A DNA stretch of 64,000 nt from Vespa crabro (GCF_910589235.1 NC_060956.1:15315999-15379998), one strand, 5' to 3'. Positions 26,901 to 43,000 are shown, counted from the stretch's first letter. Notes: generated by a model not told the origin, from the sequence alone. Made by a program: numbers and translations.

Positions 26901-27020
26901 CTGTAGAGAGTCGACTTTGATTCATCAGACGTATAGATCAATTAACGCATGCTTGCCTTGATGTCGTCACAAGCCAACGAATTTCATTCTACGTATTGAC
27001 AGAATAAACCTTTTCTCATC

Positions 27021-27066
<46 letters not shown>

Positions 27067-27094
27067 ATTTATCTGTCTATCTTTTTTTTTCCTT

Positions 27095-27133
<39 letters not shown>

Positions 27134-29430
27134 GTATCTTATTCTTGTAAGCTAGATTTTAATATTCAATTTTTATTTTTATTAAATTGGTGAATATTTA
27201 ACGAGAGTAAGATGGAAGAAGATCTCGCAATACTAGGGCAATTGATATTGGTAGGTTTGATACTAATACAACTAAGTTGATGGGTTAATTCCGTTCAAAC
27301 TTTCTTCTGGCTCTTTTTTGTTTCTCAAATGGTCCTCAGAAGAGATTTACTTTTTAGATTTTGTCTGAATCACATGCATAAATTCTCTATCTTTCTTTCT
27401 AGCTTCTACGAGCTGCAATTTATCTTGATACGCGATCGTGACGCTTAGATATTAATTGATATCAGTCAAAAATATTTAAATATCCTGTACTACATTACAA
27501 AGTAAAACGAGCATGATATACACTTTTGGTTAATGTCTCGCTCATCGATCGTTCTTCTTCCAGTCACGTTCTAAAGAGAACCGTCCACTTGAGAGTTTTT
27601 TTTTACGATAATTGCTCTCGAAAGTATTATGAAATTTTTTATTCATTTGAAAAAGACTTCGAGAATTTTTATTCTCGGATAGTCACTAAAATATCAATAA
27701 TTTTACGAAAGTTTATTATCAAACAGAATTCTCAGAATCTTATTCATTTGAGATTCGTCTATACTCGTCTATGTTTATTTATTTGTTCTACAGTTTGTTT
27801 AGGGATAAGCATGAGATAATTTATGCATTAATCTGTTCAATATTGAATTAACTTCATATATTGTTCTTAATTCAAAGATCTCATATTTCTTTCATTCTTT
27901 TTTTGTCTCAGAATTTCTATGCTCTCCGATAAATACTCTCAGAAAAAGATAATGATTCCTTCGATAATAATATTCTTTTGTTTTCCTTCGAATGCATACT
28001 ATAACAAAAGCAATCAATCTCGGATAGTTGAACCATGTTTTCAAATAATTACTCTCAAACGCAATGTAAATTAGTGCATTAGCGAGAAATACTCTCGAGA
28101 GCAACTCATGATAGTTTTACTCTCAGCGAGGACAGCTAAGACATATATTCTTGTATATATATATGCACATTCATATGTGTGTGTGTATGTGTGTGTGTGT
28201 GTTATACGATTATGTTTGCTTTATCAGTTAAAATGAACGTTACGTATTCGTAAGTTCTAATTAATTCGTATAACAATTATTATTATTATCTATGAATGTC
28301 ATAGACACTTATAATCATTGATACACTTTCTTACTCTGTTTTCTCGACTCTTCGATACAACGTCGATATATGTATATATGTATATACTATATATCTACCG
28401 TGCTTGTTTTGAATGGTCCGGCACAAATCACTCGGATCTACCGCCTACATCGTTGCTGCCATTACACTCTCGCATAAATTTCCACTTTCAAATGAGAGAA
28501 AGCCGTGATATGAGAACAAAAAGAAGAGGGGTAACGATTTCATGTTTGCGACATAATCTTATCAAACCGGCATTGCGTACACATTCATCTATACTAGTTG
28601 CTTAATTAAGTCACGTTGTTCCTTAGAAATCGAATAGAGAGTTTCTAGGTTTCAACGAATCGAATGACCTTGTCTCGAAACGAATGATTGTATTTTCGAT
28701 CTTTTTTCGAAATATTTCCGCGCTATCATCGATTCGATTCTTATCATAAAATTTTTAATTAATATGCTGATATACATATGTTTTTAATCTTTGCTATTTG
28801 ATTTTGATAAGAAAATTCTTTAATTTCGTTTATCGATTCTTATCACTTCAAAAGCGTTTAATAAATTGAAGAAACAATGATTTCTAAGTTAATGTGATTT
28901 CTAAGTTAATGTTATATTTTAACGTTAGAAAATTTTGAATAAAATATGTCTTACGAATAGTTGTAAGTACTTAAGTGACAATTTACGCACGCATGCACGT
29001 ACACTCGAATTTGCTTCTACATTGCGTGCTAATTATCCTTGAGATACTTAATATGCAGGACTATAGTCGGTCTAGAAACGCGACGTGACCTCATCACTTG
29101 GATATCATGCTATTCCTCTTCCGTAAAAAAAATTACTTCCGTTTCGAACCGCCGACTATTATATACTCTTAAATTGTCATCGTTTTTTATTTATTCTCTC
29201 ATTATTTTTCTTCATTTTTCTTACTTTTTTTCTTATCACATATTAACATTTTTTTTATACTCCAATTGTAATATCACTGGAAAGGATAGATAATAATATA
29301 CACTGATAATATATTCATCAGTCGTTTCTAATAGAATATGCGATTTCTATTTCTTTAACATTTTTATTATATGTAAAAATAAAAAAGACCTCCTATTTCC
29401 CATATATCGCTTAAATCAAATATTCGATTA

Positions 29431-29488
<58 letters not shown>

Positions 29489-31834
29489 CAGAAAATGTTT
29501 CGATATGCGAACTCCAGAAGAGTCGACTTAAAATTCTTTCAAAGAAAAGTGCTTAAATAACAAGGATTATTTTCATTATACCTTTTTATTTATTCCCTTC
29601 TTGAATGAAAAGTTTAACAATTTTTTTCCATCGGGAGGCATAATGATAACGAGTTATGGTATGATTTAAGACTAAACAGAAAACGATTTTTCCCTATTTA
29701 CGTAATGATCTGGTAAGACGAAATGACGTCTCTCTTCGAAGCCGATAAGTCAATAAAGATTGGCGATTTTTCATGCTCAGAAAGAAACAAGAGGAAGGGA
29801 AGCAAAAGCGCGAACGAGAGTGAATTAAGGAAGGTTCGGGATGCAAGGGTAGCTGAACCGAGAAAACCATAGCCGAGAAAAGAGTTTGGGAGGAAGGTGT
29901 AAGGAAAAATAGCAAAGATCCGCTGAGTTTGCTCCCACGGGATATCGGACTTCCACCCTTGATGGCCTGTAATGCTATCTTTCGTGAATTCATGTTCTTT
30001 CGGTAAACATCTCACGTTTTCGATAGTTCGATTCGAGAATATGTATATCCAAGCATTTTATAAATAAAAATTTTGGATTATCAGCTCAAAGTTTCGTAAT
30101 TGATTATTAATTATGATATAATTAACGTCTCATCGATCAAAAATCAGAATAGAAATAAATTTTTAGATATATTTTTGACAGTGGTGAATTATTCGTTCGA
30201 TCGGTAATTATAAAGTAAACAATGTTCATGTAATAATATTATTATAGAAAAGTAAGGATGGAGTACATATATGGTGCTTGTATTCGTAAAAGAGTGAAGT
30301 CCGTCGAGAAATTCTTTGATCGACGATGCATCGAAAATCGGCCAGATAAAGTTCACTAACACTACGTTCGATACATAACATTCCCCATGACCCTTGACAA
30401 GTGGCGTATAGTGATACTACCTTTGACTTTTCATCTCCTTTTTTATCCCTTTCGTTCACGTTTGCGAACTCTCATAGCGAACAACTATGTGTAAGCATCT
30501 ACTTTTGCTTCAGAATTAGCGTTAAATAATTAACGACTCTTCCAACCGAGTGACCCTGCTCCTCTCCATCATCCTCCTTTCTCTTCATTTCTCTTCCTCC
30601 TCTTGCTTCTATATACACCGGATTTTCTCACAAAATTTAATCTTCGTATCTCGACCGTTTCAAATATTTATTAACGATAATTTTATATTTTTATTTTCTC
30701 CCCGAAATGATTTGTTTAAACTCATCCATTTGTCTGTCATCGAAGTTCACAGTTCACTGTACATTCTTTAAAAAGAAAAAAGAAATTATTCCTGTCTATA
30801 TAAATAATTAATTTATTTATTATTTCATCAATTAATTTATTAATTAATTAAAATTGTATGACGCATGTACCATCTTCTATCGTTATTTAAATTCTCTAAA
30901 AAAGTATGAATATAAACATTTTTACTTTTACTTTATCTTCGTAATAAAACGGCAAAAAGGCTAAAGTATATATACTTAAACTCTTTGTACTTTAGATACG
31001 CTTACATATTCGAATTCTAAGACGACGAAACCGGCTCTCGAAAGTTTTACAAGTTTTCTCTCTCAGCTCGTAATTCACACGGCGATTACATTTCCCAAAT
31101 TTCCTTGTTCACTCGTTCATTTACTAGTTCGTTCGTTCATTCGTTCCTTTGTTCGTTCGTTCGTTCATTCGTCTTACGAACGAAAACGAAGGAATCGTGG
31201 TGCGCGACGTTCGCTCGAGTGACTCCTACGAAAGTGCCGGAAGTCGGTTTACGCTTCGTACACACAAGCTACTTGCACTTTTCTCTCGTTAGCTGTTCGT
31301 GTCGCGTCGCCTCTCTGAGTCCTCTTTTTCTCGACCTCCTTTCCGCTCCTTTAGCCCGTAACTATGCATATATACCCATACCGTAGATGTAGATATGTAA
31401 ATATGTAATATCACCTCCTTATCTTCTCGTCGATCAACATCATGAAATGTTGACATTATCGATTTTTTATATGACAAATTAATCGGAACAAAGGGTAGTG
31501 AAATTTATTTATTGTAAAATATAATCGTTTACGTGAATTTTATTATTATTATTATTTTTTTTTCTTTTTGCAAAGTGACGAGAATCGAGAATCGTCATAG
31601 TCGTTGATTTTGCGATGACCAGTACTTCCATGAAACGACCTAACCATAGGTATATGATATGTACCTATTATATATATATATATAAATATACTGTATATAA
31701 TACTAACATACACATACGTTGGGAGATATATTTTGTACGTATGTGAACATAGAAATAACATACTCGTGGAAGTTCCAATATTTCTCGTAAATACGTTGAT
31801 ATTGAACCATATATGTAGTATCTATGTAGCAATG

Positions 31835-31881
<47 letters not shown>

Positions 31882-34800
31882 GTTTGACGCGTTATGGAAA
31901 ATTACATATACCAGAATGACTGCGGCATGCTCGACGGATTAATGCATCGTTTGTACTATGAGGTTGGGTAGGTCGTTATAAATTCGGAGATTTTATATCG
32001 TAGGATATACATATCTCCTCGTCGAAAACGAACGAAAAATTTGCTACACGCTTGGCGACCCTCCTCTAACAATCCCGTTCGAATTTTAATGAGAACCGTT
32101 ATCCTCGCGATCATCATTCCTATTATTAATAATTCCTATTGAAACGATACATTCCTGATTTATCGGTCGCCATTTGATTATCGATAAAATAATTAATTTC
32201 CGTGTGGCCGCGCGATTTATACATTTTAATGATCAAATTAATGCGAACAGCAAGAAATCACGATGTAAAATATAGGCGACGTCAAAGAATCTATATTTGT
32301 AACTTGTATATCAACGGAATATCTTTTTGAAGAAGTATTTTGATGGTTTAAAGGAAAAGAAATAATTTCTATGAGAGTTCAATTGAAGGAAGAAAACGAG
32401 CGATCTTGTTGGAAAGTTTAAAAACCTCTGGAAGAGTGATTACCGGTTTGCCGTTATGGTCCGCGACCGACTTTTTGCCATTAATAACTCGATCGAAGTT
32501 CCATGCCAGCCATAAAATATCGCGTTAACATAGAAAAAGAGAAAGAAAAAGAAGAAGAAAGATAAGTAGAAAAAGAAGAAGAAGAGAAAGAGAAAGAAGA
32601 AGTAGTAGAAAAAGTAGTAGAAGAAGTAGTAGATGAAGGAGGTTGCAGCTAACGAGTATCAACGGTCGAATTATCGAACACGTTTGCAGACCTCCCACGA
32701 ATTGGCTTCTTCGCGTTCATTTTTCTTCTTTTATAAGCACGTGACCGTTTTTATTTCTTTTTTCGTTATATGCTGAGGTTTCACGTATAACTAATTTGAA
32801 CTAAAACTTAAACGAAGGGTTTCGAAATCGTAGGAATGATAAGACATATCGAAAATCCGTTAAATTTCGTTTGACAACTTTTTAGATATGTTATATATTT
32901 TTTTATTTTTTCTCCTTTGATAAATATAAACAGCTTGCAAATACGTTTAATTTAAACGTTGAATTCGTTCGATTGGGTGATCTCGTTGATACCAATCGTA
33001 ATAACGTAGAAGAGAAATAATGACAATAATAATAGGATCAACCCATAACTGTGTTAATGCTTTTCGAAACGAATAATTCGTCGGATATGTACGCAACCGG
33101 TACCTACTATTCCTACGTCCAATGCATCATTGTACTCGGCATATCGCGTAGAATCCGTTCTCGAATAGGATGGCAACGTTATCCCTGTTGAAGTTACATG
33201 CCTTTCCATGCAATGAGTTTCGTACGAAAATTCATACGATTTTGGTTATGTTAAATTACATATGGCGATATAACATATTTACATATCAATGTATATATTC
33301 TAGTGTTAGATTCGTATGTTATATTCTCAAAATCCTTCCGTGAAGAAGATAATAATTATTTTGTATCTTAATTTAAAAAACTATAAAATTAAAGATAAGT
33401 TTAAGATTATAATAGTCAACATGTTGCTAATTAAAAAATATAACAATTTAATATGGATATATATACATACCTACATATGTATGTATTATTTATACATAAA
33501 TGGATTTATGAAGTCCAAATATAAAAAAGATAAGGGACTAAAGGAAATACAATATTATATTAGAATGTCCCAAAAATTTCTTTCTCATCGCTCTATGAAT
33601 GGCCTTATCTGGCTCTGCTTATGCAAATATGCAGGCTGATCTATTAGCCGTTTATGTCATCGGTTTCAGTCATCCCAGAGCTCTTTTACAGTACGTTTCA
33701 TTTGTGCTACAGTCTCTTTTAAAACTTTCATCCACAGCGTTAAACATGGGTAGAGAAAGACGACATTTACGGCATGTTATGCTTCATTGTTTCAAAAAAG
33801 GTGATAGAGTAGTAAAGAATACTGTCGACGAGATTTGTATCGTATACAGAGACGGTGCTATAACTATTACAACCGTTCGCAATTGGTTTAAAAAATTTAG
33901 AGGGGGAAATTTTAATCTGGAAGATGATGACCCCCAGCGGCCGCCCAAAAACAACGGATACGAACCTATCAAGGCCATGCTTGATGAAAATCCGCGATAT
34001 AGTGTGCGCGAGATAGTGAATGCCATTAGGATTCTCAAAAAAACAGTGCATAATCAACCAACTAAGATGGGATATGTTAATCGCTGCGAAGTTTGGGTTC
34101 CGCACTTACTGACGGAGATCACATATTGCATAAGCGGTAAGAGAAAAGCTCTTACAGTTTGATTGGAATGTTTTATCGCATCCTGCATATTCTCCAGATC
34201 TCGCTCCATCTGATTATTATTTCTTTCTGTCCTTAAAAAATTCTCTTCTTGATAAGCGCTTTAAATTACATCAGCGAAATAAAAGCGCACCTCCAGGATT
34301 ATTTCTTATCCAAAACATAATAATTTTGGAAAAAAGGCATAATGAGGCTTCTTCAGAGATGGAAGAAGATAATAGAGCAAAAGAATCCTTATATAAAAAA
34401 ATAAATAATATCTTAAATGGTAAACATTGTATATTCATTTTATATTAGAAAAAGGAAAGAAACTTATGGGACAACTTAATACTTAAAACTTAAAACTTAA
34501 ATAAAAATAATATATAGATAATAACAATCAATATATTGGTAATTCAAAAATGCGAAAAATACTACGTAATGCGAAAAATAATACGTAAAAGTATATACAT
34601 ATATGTATCGCTTATACATAAGATAGATTTTCAAGGAAGTTCAAAGATAAGAGAGATAAGAGAAAAAAGAGGGTAAAAGAAAATAGTTAAGGATAGGAAA
34701 AGGGGAAAAACAGGGTAGCTTGATGGTGCTTGCAAGGAACGCAACGAGAAGAGAGGCGTTTACGCTTGAAACGAAAAGTCGCGATTGCGAATCGCAGAAT

Positions 34801-36558
34801 CTTGTGCTTTCGTAGTGCTTTTAACGAAGAGGAATGGAAAGTGAGAAAGAAGAAGAGAGAGCACCCAAGGGAGAGAAAGAGGGAAAGAGAGAGAGAGAGA
34901 GAGAGAGAAGAAAGAGGAAGAGAGAGAAAGAGAGAGAGAGAAAGAGAGAGAGAAGAAAGAGGAAGAGAGAAGAAAGAGGAAGAGAGAGAAAGAGAGAGAG
35001 AGCAGTGCGGCATGTTGATTAAGGGTACATAAAAGCTTTCCGCCGTAAATTCTCGTAGAATATGGCGCCCGTCATTTCTGCGGTTCGCAATAGCGAGAAA
35101 TCTTTCTTCCACGTTCCCGTCGTTTTAAGAGTTTCCATCCGAGCGTGCCGATGCTGCTCAAAATCGTCATGAACACCTATATGAAGACTCAAAGCTACGA
35201 AAAGTTACTTTCGCTCCTCTTCTCTCAATACGTACATAAGTAAACATGTAAGTACGTACGTATGTATATAGAAAAAGTACGTCACGTTGATCACGTTACG
35301 ATACTTGACTTTCGAAGGATCATTCATCATTTATCTTTCCCTTTGACAAAAATAGTTAAAAGATCGTAACGGCAGATATATTATAAAAGTAATGTAAGAT
35401 TTATTTTCCTTATCAATAATTTTGATCAATAAAGTACGAAATATTTAAAGTACGAAAAATTTTAAAATATTTTAATATTTTAATTTAATAATTTAATATT
35501 TAAAAATATTAAAATAAAAATATAATGAAATATATATTAGATAGGTAGTCTGATTAAAATTCTAGACGATCGTTCGTCTTAGAGTATAGATAATCTTTTG
35601 TTTCTGTTAAAAAAATTCAATCGAATATAAGTTTTTTTAACTGGAAAAATATTCGTTTGAAAAGGGAATCGTAATATCCGTGAGATTGACTTAAGAGCTC
35701 GATATTGCTCATTTAACAAAGAAACACCTGGCTTAGGATGGTCTGGGTTGTCTTGCCGGCCGTTCAACCGGATGGACGGCGATTAATTTCGCGAGTGGAA
35801 AACTCTTGTCTTCAAAGGAGCTTAGGAGATGGAAACACCGATGGCCGGGAAAATGAAATCCCGCAGGCCAGGAAGTACGTCGAAAAGCTTTAAAAGGCGT
35901 ACCAGAATTGTCGGCTGAAGGACGAAGACTATGAACGAAGGAACGAACGAACGAACGAACGAATGACGGAACGAATGAACGAACGAACGAAGCAAGTGGA
36001 GAAGCAAAAAGAAACGAGATAGAAGAAGCGGAGAGGGAAGAAAGGACGGTAAGAAATCGCTTTATGAACGCGCTGACGAGCGCGGATTGTTACCCGGAGA
36101 CTATCTTTATCTCTCTTCTCTTTTCTTGAACCCTGCGGCTTCAACTTCGAACACTACCGAACGTCGGTAGAAGCAAATTGGAGGAAAACGTTATTGCTCA
36201 TAACGGAAGCTTCTTGTCCTCGAAGACTATAACGAAGATTGGAAGAATATGAAGAGGAAGAGAAGAAAAAGTCTTCTATATTTTCTCAACTCTCTAAATT
36301 AGAAAGATAGAATACCGAGCATGCAGAAAGTAAAAGGCTTTGGTGTGATTCAACAACTGAAACAGCTTTAAATTACTTTGCCAAGTAATTACATTGAAAT
36401 GAAAAGTACGTAAGGGTAGAGATTAGAATGTCGACGTGCCACCACGATGATTATCCTTTCTTCCGTTACACTTTTTAATTAGCCTTATAATTAAAACAAC
36501 CAACTGGAAGCTTTCTAATATCGTCCTCTTTCTCTTTCTCTCTTTCTCTCTCTCTTTC

Positions 36559-36601
<43 letters not shown>

Positions 36602-39600
36602 CTATTTTTCTCTTTATCTTTTTCGATATTCCATTGGAGATCAAAGCAAAGTATAAAATCAAGCAAATCTATTGAAAATATTGTAGTAAATCTTGAAGAA
36701 TGTAGAACGTTAAAGCTTCCAGAGTACTCTACGGCTTTAATGTCAACCTCTTTTGGAAAATGGCAAAGCTGCGGCGTACCGAATAACCTTCGTGAAATCT
36801 TTTCAGAAAGAGAAAAGAGATTTCGTTAAATCGTTTACAAATTTATTCTGATTTTTGTAAAACTCGAATACGACCTTTCCAAAACTAATAAAGTTTTTAC
36901 GCTAGAATGCCGGTTTTCATCTAAGCTTATTTCCTTTCTCTCTATTCTTTTCTACGCTTCTTTTCTAATCTTTTATTTTCTTAACCGAAAAAACGTCTTA
37001 TACGGAAAGCATGGTTATTCTATAAATTTTCCTAAGTTATCCCAGCCATAAATTATCAATTTATCACGTTGATATCGTCGATAACGGCGAGATAAAAGAT
37101 GAGAAAGGAAAATATATTCACAGGATGCTTTCTCTTCGATAGATATTTGTATTTTTCTTATCAATACGCGTCAAGATTTCGATAGGGTGGAAAAGAAAAA
37201 TGCAGAAAATATATAGGTAGACACGAATGTATCGGTATCATGCGAACGTGCTAACGGCTTCACCGCTGTTAGAATTCGAAGCGACGCAGCTGTAATTTTG
37301 GTTAACGTTAGCAGAAATTCTCGCAGCTCTATGCAAACCGATATTGTCGTTTTAACGAACATCACGATGCCCATGCAGGATAGATGTACGCTTGTGTTGC
37401 TAACGGCACTACCGAGGATTATTATCCAGTACGGTTTGTCCTCGACAGTGCGAGCGATAAAAGTGGAACTTTTATCGTGCAAAATACGACACTGATTATA
37501 GAAAAAGCCAACTTTTAATATTTCAACGGTTACATCATTTGATATGAAAAATATATCGAGAATTACTCGGCCGATATTAAAATGTTTTTCGAAGCGTTTT
37601 CGAATTGATTTGCAATTTAAAAAAAAATCGATCGTTAATGGACACATTTATCGCAAAATTCGAAGCTAATTGAAACGAAACGATACTACGTTAATGACTG
37701 TTCTCAATGTAAAATCAATGGGAAAATAAAGGTCAACCGATTAGAAACTATCATGGCTCGTGTAAGATATATTTTATTATTTATATCGATTATGATACAA
37801 AATAAATCAGAGGAATAAAAGTTACATTTTTTTCTTCGTATTATTCGTACCTTTGTTCTTTTTCTTTAAAACTTCATCTACGCATTATGTATTTGAATCG
37901 CAATCTACTCATAGAGTTAATTATCATTTTTATTAATGAAATTATTACTTAATTGCACACGAAATCAATTAATGAATTTAATAAAATATATTTGATTAAT
38001 GTTACAAAGTCCCTTGAAAGATCATTGAAGTACTTGAAGTGAGTCAGTTAGCCTTCGAACTTTGCGACCTGAGACGCACAGGACATGGCGCATCGCAGTG
38101 TCCCACGTGCGTCAAGCTTCCGGTTCTAAGTTAATCCTAACTTAGTCTTAACTTTCTTCTTAGAAGCTAGACTTGGATGAACGCTCGCATGGTAATGCAA
38201 TGATTAATCTTTCCTCGGTTATAAGTTAAGAGCAAGTTTGAAGTAAGTTACGGCTCTGCAGCATTAATTTAGCAAAGCGCATATCGATTAACACTAATGT
38301 ATTCGATCTAAACGTTTCTATGATAAACGAACGAAAGAAATTAAAAAAAATGAATAATCACGTTCTTTTATCGATTAATACACTAATCCCAGAGGACATT
38401 AGCCTATTATATTGGCTAGTTAAATTGAGTACTCGAATAACTTGATTATGGAAGCATCGTCGTTATAATAAATTCGAATATAAAAAAAACATTTAATAGT
38501 AAAAAGATCTAATGATTTCAGATAGACTTATTAAGTTTCTTTGTCTTTTTTTAAATGTCTTTCATTATATAAGAATATTAAAGTGTAACGAAACAGATTC
38601 TTCTTAAGTCACGAAACGATTTCAAATACTTTCTAAACTTTGTTATTCCAACGAATTTATCGATCGGTAACAGGAAGAAAAGTCACTAGTGGAATTGATA
38701 GGAAGTAAATGGATAAATAAAAAATGGATTTTAAAAGATATAAAGACTAATGATACTTTTGCAATTTGATTACATTTGATTAATTAACGTCTAACATAGC
38801 TCGTTAAAGGAACGACATTTCATCGATAATAAACAAATTATCTTTTATCGGCGATAAGTAAGATGACAGATTTTATTTTCGTTGTCAGACATTCGAGGAT
38901 GGAAACATTTTTTTTTCTATTTCCAAATACGATCGAGAAACAATCTTCATTTATTCTTTTGTTATCTCTTAATAGATTCAGTGAGTATGTTTACATCTCT
39001 CACCATGAGACGTCTGTAACTTGGCATGCAACGGAGTAATTCCGTTTAATCGCTCGCACTCCCCATCCCTGTCCCTCCCACTTTTCTACACCATTACTAC
39101 ATGTTGCGAAGCGAGTACACGGTTCCGCTTAATTAAATACTTCAAGTTTAATTAAACAGTACTCATAAGAGAAAACACAGTGCACGCGGGATAAATAGAA
39201 TATGTTCAACCGCATGAAACAATATATGTAATTAACCGAAGATATTGCAAGCACGGTGTTGCGTAAATAATAGTATCGCGTCAAGTAACAGCTATTTATT
39301 TCGCTTATCGCTTAATTAACTATTCCCGATCGGCGGCTGCAATGCTATTAGTACGATTTATGTTCGGCCACTATCACTTTGTACGTAAATATACCCTAAT
39401 ACCAATACATACGGATTTCGCCGTGGCATTATGTCACTTATCGAATACGATTAACGTTGTTGGATTAAACGTAAATCACGAAATCTTTTTCGTAGAAAAT
39501 CATTATTTTTCGTAGACAATATGTTGAAACATAATAGTTATACGTGGTAATGTTCTATACACGTATAGTATAAATCAGCGAAGCGAATAAAACAATAAAA

Positions 39601-40016
39601 ATGGTCGATGCCCTAGAGTATATCGAATACGAAATACGTTAGCCCATCCAGCCGATATCCCCGGAGCCACATTAATTTGCCGAAGTTACATTATTTTGGG
39701 AGAACGGCTCGCGTACGCGTTCTGAATTTATCGGTTAGTTAACGCCGAGCAGGATTTCATAGAGAAGCCGCTTGGATAACCGTACAAGATACTCGATCGA
39801 TTATATCTCGTTGTTGATTGATCCTACAGGTGATTCAAAACTACTTCTTGTATTATAATTCAAACTTCTACATATATGTATATATATATATATTTTTTTT
39901 TTGTAAAAAGAAAAAAAAATCAAGAAAACGAAATCGTATGTTCACGGACTGTGCGAAGACTGAAAAATGTCAACGAATGGTCATCGCGAGTACTTTTCTT
40001 GCTTTCTTAAGTAAAA

Positions 40017-40058
<42 letters not shown>

Positions 40059-43000
40059 CTTTCTTTATTGAGTTTACCAGTAAAAGGTTTCCCTTGCTTT
40101 CGTCGACATACCAAAGACACTACATATGTGTCTTTGCGACTCGACTTTCAAAAGATTCTAACAAAGTGTAAGAGTGAGAAAGATAGAGAGAGAAAGAGAA
40201 AGAGAGAGAGATATGGTGGAAAATGTAACCTCGCCTGGATGTAATCTCGGGAAATGGTGAGAGACGAGGTGATTTGTAAAGGAACTTACGAAAAAAGATT
40301 TACATGCGACCGAGTTGCAATGAAATCGTATCTGTATCAACGTATTTATGTAAATGAGTCTAATAAATGTAACGTATTTCTTATGGAGGTCTTTTTTTTT
40401 GTTTTTTTTTTTTTGTACAATTTCATAAGTGTCCTTCACATTTGTCTTTTATATCTATCCCTTAGATTGTCCTTTACATCTCTAACATTTTTAGAACACC
40501 TTTGCTACTATCCAACGTCGACGAAGACATTTTTCGCAAGTAAAAACTAAAAAAAAGAAATAAGAAAAAAGAAAGACTAACGAGAAAAGAGACAACGGTT
40601 TGAGGTACAAAAGAAAAAGATTTCCTTCTTCTTTTTTTTTTGGCTTGTTTCCCACATTCTTCTGTTTCTTCTTTGTGCGCCTTTCGTCTTCTAAGTTCTT
40701 TCTCTTTATGTTCGTTTCGCTTCGTTCTTTCAAAAACACCGCAGCAACGATGTTTCCGACGAGAAATGTTTAAGTGAACTCACGCGTAAAGGATAAATAC
40801 TTCAAATATATAGATCTCGTAGAAACATTGGAAAGATTTATATGTGATGATAAAGATAAGTAATATAAAACAAATAAATAAATAAAAAAAAATAAATAAA
40901 TAAATAAAAAATTTTATTACAATATTACCATGTTGTGGACTTGGAATTTACAATATCATAAGCAGACTATTTACAAGCATTTTCATTAAACAACTCAATG
41001 TGTATTAATTAAAGATGAAAAAGAAAATAATATAAGTGAAAAATAACAATCAATCTATGTGCACTCAATACGAGTGTGTGTGTGTGTGTAAATGTGTGTG
41101 TAAGTATCTTACGCATTTGTACGTATTAACTCTTTTATCGTTTCACAAAAATCCGTATAATGATTTAAGAATATCCGAGTCACAGGAGCTTCAAGTATTT
41201 GAGTTTAAGTTCTCATTATATGGTAACTGTATATCCAAGCTGAGAAAGGAGAAATACGTTATCCAGAGTGCTTGGGAGTACCGTTAATTAACAGTGTTGT
41301 AATAAGGGATATTAAGATTTCATGCACCTCTTGAGACGACAAAGAAAACTTTGAAAAACGAGCCATGTATTATTTTTTTTTCTTTTATCTCCTTTTTCGT
41401 AGTTACAACTTTTTTCTTTTTTTTTTTTTTTTTTACTAACAATTCCTACGAATCTTAATCACACAATCACGAGCAAAATACAATCGAATTATATTATTGA
41501 AAGAGCAAAAATATTCTCATCGTTGATAATTGTTGTTTATTGATTTTCAAATTATTTTAGAACATTTTCTAAACAGAAAATTAGTCTATTTTGAGAAATC
41601 AATCAATGAATAATCGATTATAGATTAACAAGAAATGTTTCTGGAAATCAATTTATCTATTTATTTAAATAATATATCTCCCCTATTTCTTGATTTCTTA
41701 TAGTTATATAAATAGTATGCCGATCACATAGAACAAAATAAATATAGTTATCAATTGGGCCCATTGCTAATGAAATCCAGGTGCCTAATAAAATATAAAA
41801 GCGAGAGACTCTCACTCTTTAATAATGAGATACATGTGCAATCATAATTTCTGATCGAGAATAGAAGTTCTCGATACGAATCGCTGAACTTCTCTTTGCT
41901 CTTGGGAATAGTCGTTTCGAAAAGTAAGTGATCCCGTTGGACGAAAACCGATAATAGTAACTAGATTTAAATCGATTTGAGAACGAGTAGCAAACAGCTC
42001 GTCCTCGTAGTTATTATATGGCTCTCAGAGATCTAAATCGTATTACTGTACCGTCTTGCTTAGATGTGATTAATTGTAACGTTGTAATGTTACAATAAAC
42101 CAAGTCAAATATACCAAATCAAATATACCATTATCAAATTAATCAAATTAAAAAGTAAGTTAATCACTTAGTTTTAATTTAATATTCAATCGTTTATTTT
42201 TTCATTGGTGTGTAACTTTCATAATTATAAAAATTTCTGATTATATATGTATATACATATATATTTTACATGAAAATTGCTCGCGTATAATCATACACCA
42301 TTCGTTATAAAATTTATATAAATGTCTATACCTCTTGTCTCGTTTGTATAAAGGCTCTTGTTTTCTTTATACGAAAAAAAAGAAAGATAGTGAGATCAGC
42401 TTTCTGCTTCACATACCCAGGAACCGATTCTTTATTTATTTCACAGTGGTATTATTGGAGATAATGTAATCGATTCTCAAGCTTAAAATATTCCGAATCG
42501 ATTGTTCAATTATTTTTGTAATATTATTAGGTATGGTCTCTCTCCGTGACAAAGGATCTAAGAATCACACATTTCACATCTGCTACCCTCTGCATCTGCT
42601 TCCCTGCCAATGGTAGCTTTAGTATTATTCGTTGTTATGATGATATCAGTCCCTTGGCCTTAATTCCTACGGACCGATCTTCATTCGTCTATCTTTATTA
42701 TAAACACAAACCGTGATGGGAAAGTGTAGATTACAAGAGCGACGTAGTAGAAGATCTCTGACTCATATGTAATAAATATGTCTCATGGTTCTTAACTTTA
42801 TATCAATCTGCCCGTACCTAGGCAATAGTGAGATTCCATAGTTCTAGGATCCACTAACCAATTTTGTATTTATTGCTCAATCCAGAAATCTTGCTTTTGA
42901 TTAACAAATTGAATTCGACAAATAGAAGATTATACATTTTTCTTGGCTAGGTTTATGTAATAATTGCAATACATATTTGAATCCTGTTGGAGTCGGTCGA

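Larger units (their letters stand above)
33560..34479 (+). mobile_element. Internally deleted mariner (Tc1/mariner) element
   Basis: The imperfect terminal inverted repeats start TTAGAATGTCCC at 33560 and, on the other strand from 34479, TTAAGTTGTCCC. Both continue into an (A/T)AGTTTCTTTC-like stretch. The element is flanked on both sides by TA (33558-33559 and 34480-34481), the mariner target duplication. At 920 bp it is shorter than the usual 1.3 kb. It is a dead copy inside Fkbp14 intron 1, in the same orientation as the gene. Confidence 0.88.

Noticed and set aside
39821..39836. CCTACAG|GTGATT as a recursive splice (ratchet) site in the long intron
   Set aside because: The polypyrimidine tract is poor and the donor half is weak. 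The same applies to GCAG|GTAGAA at 49241.
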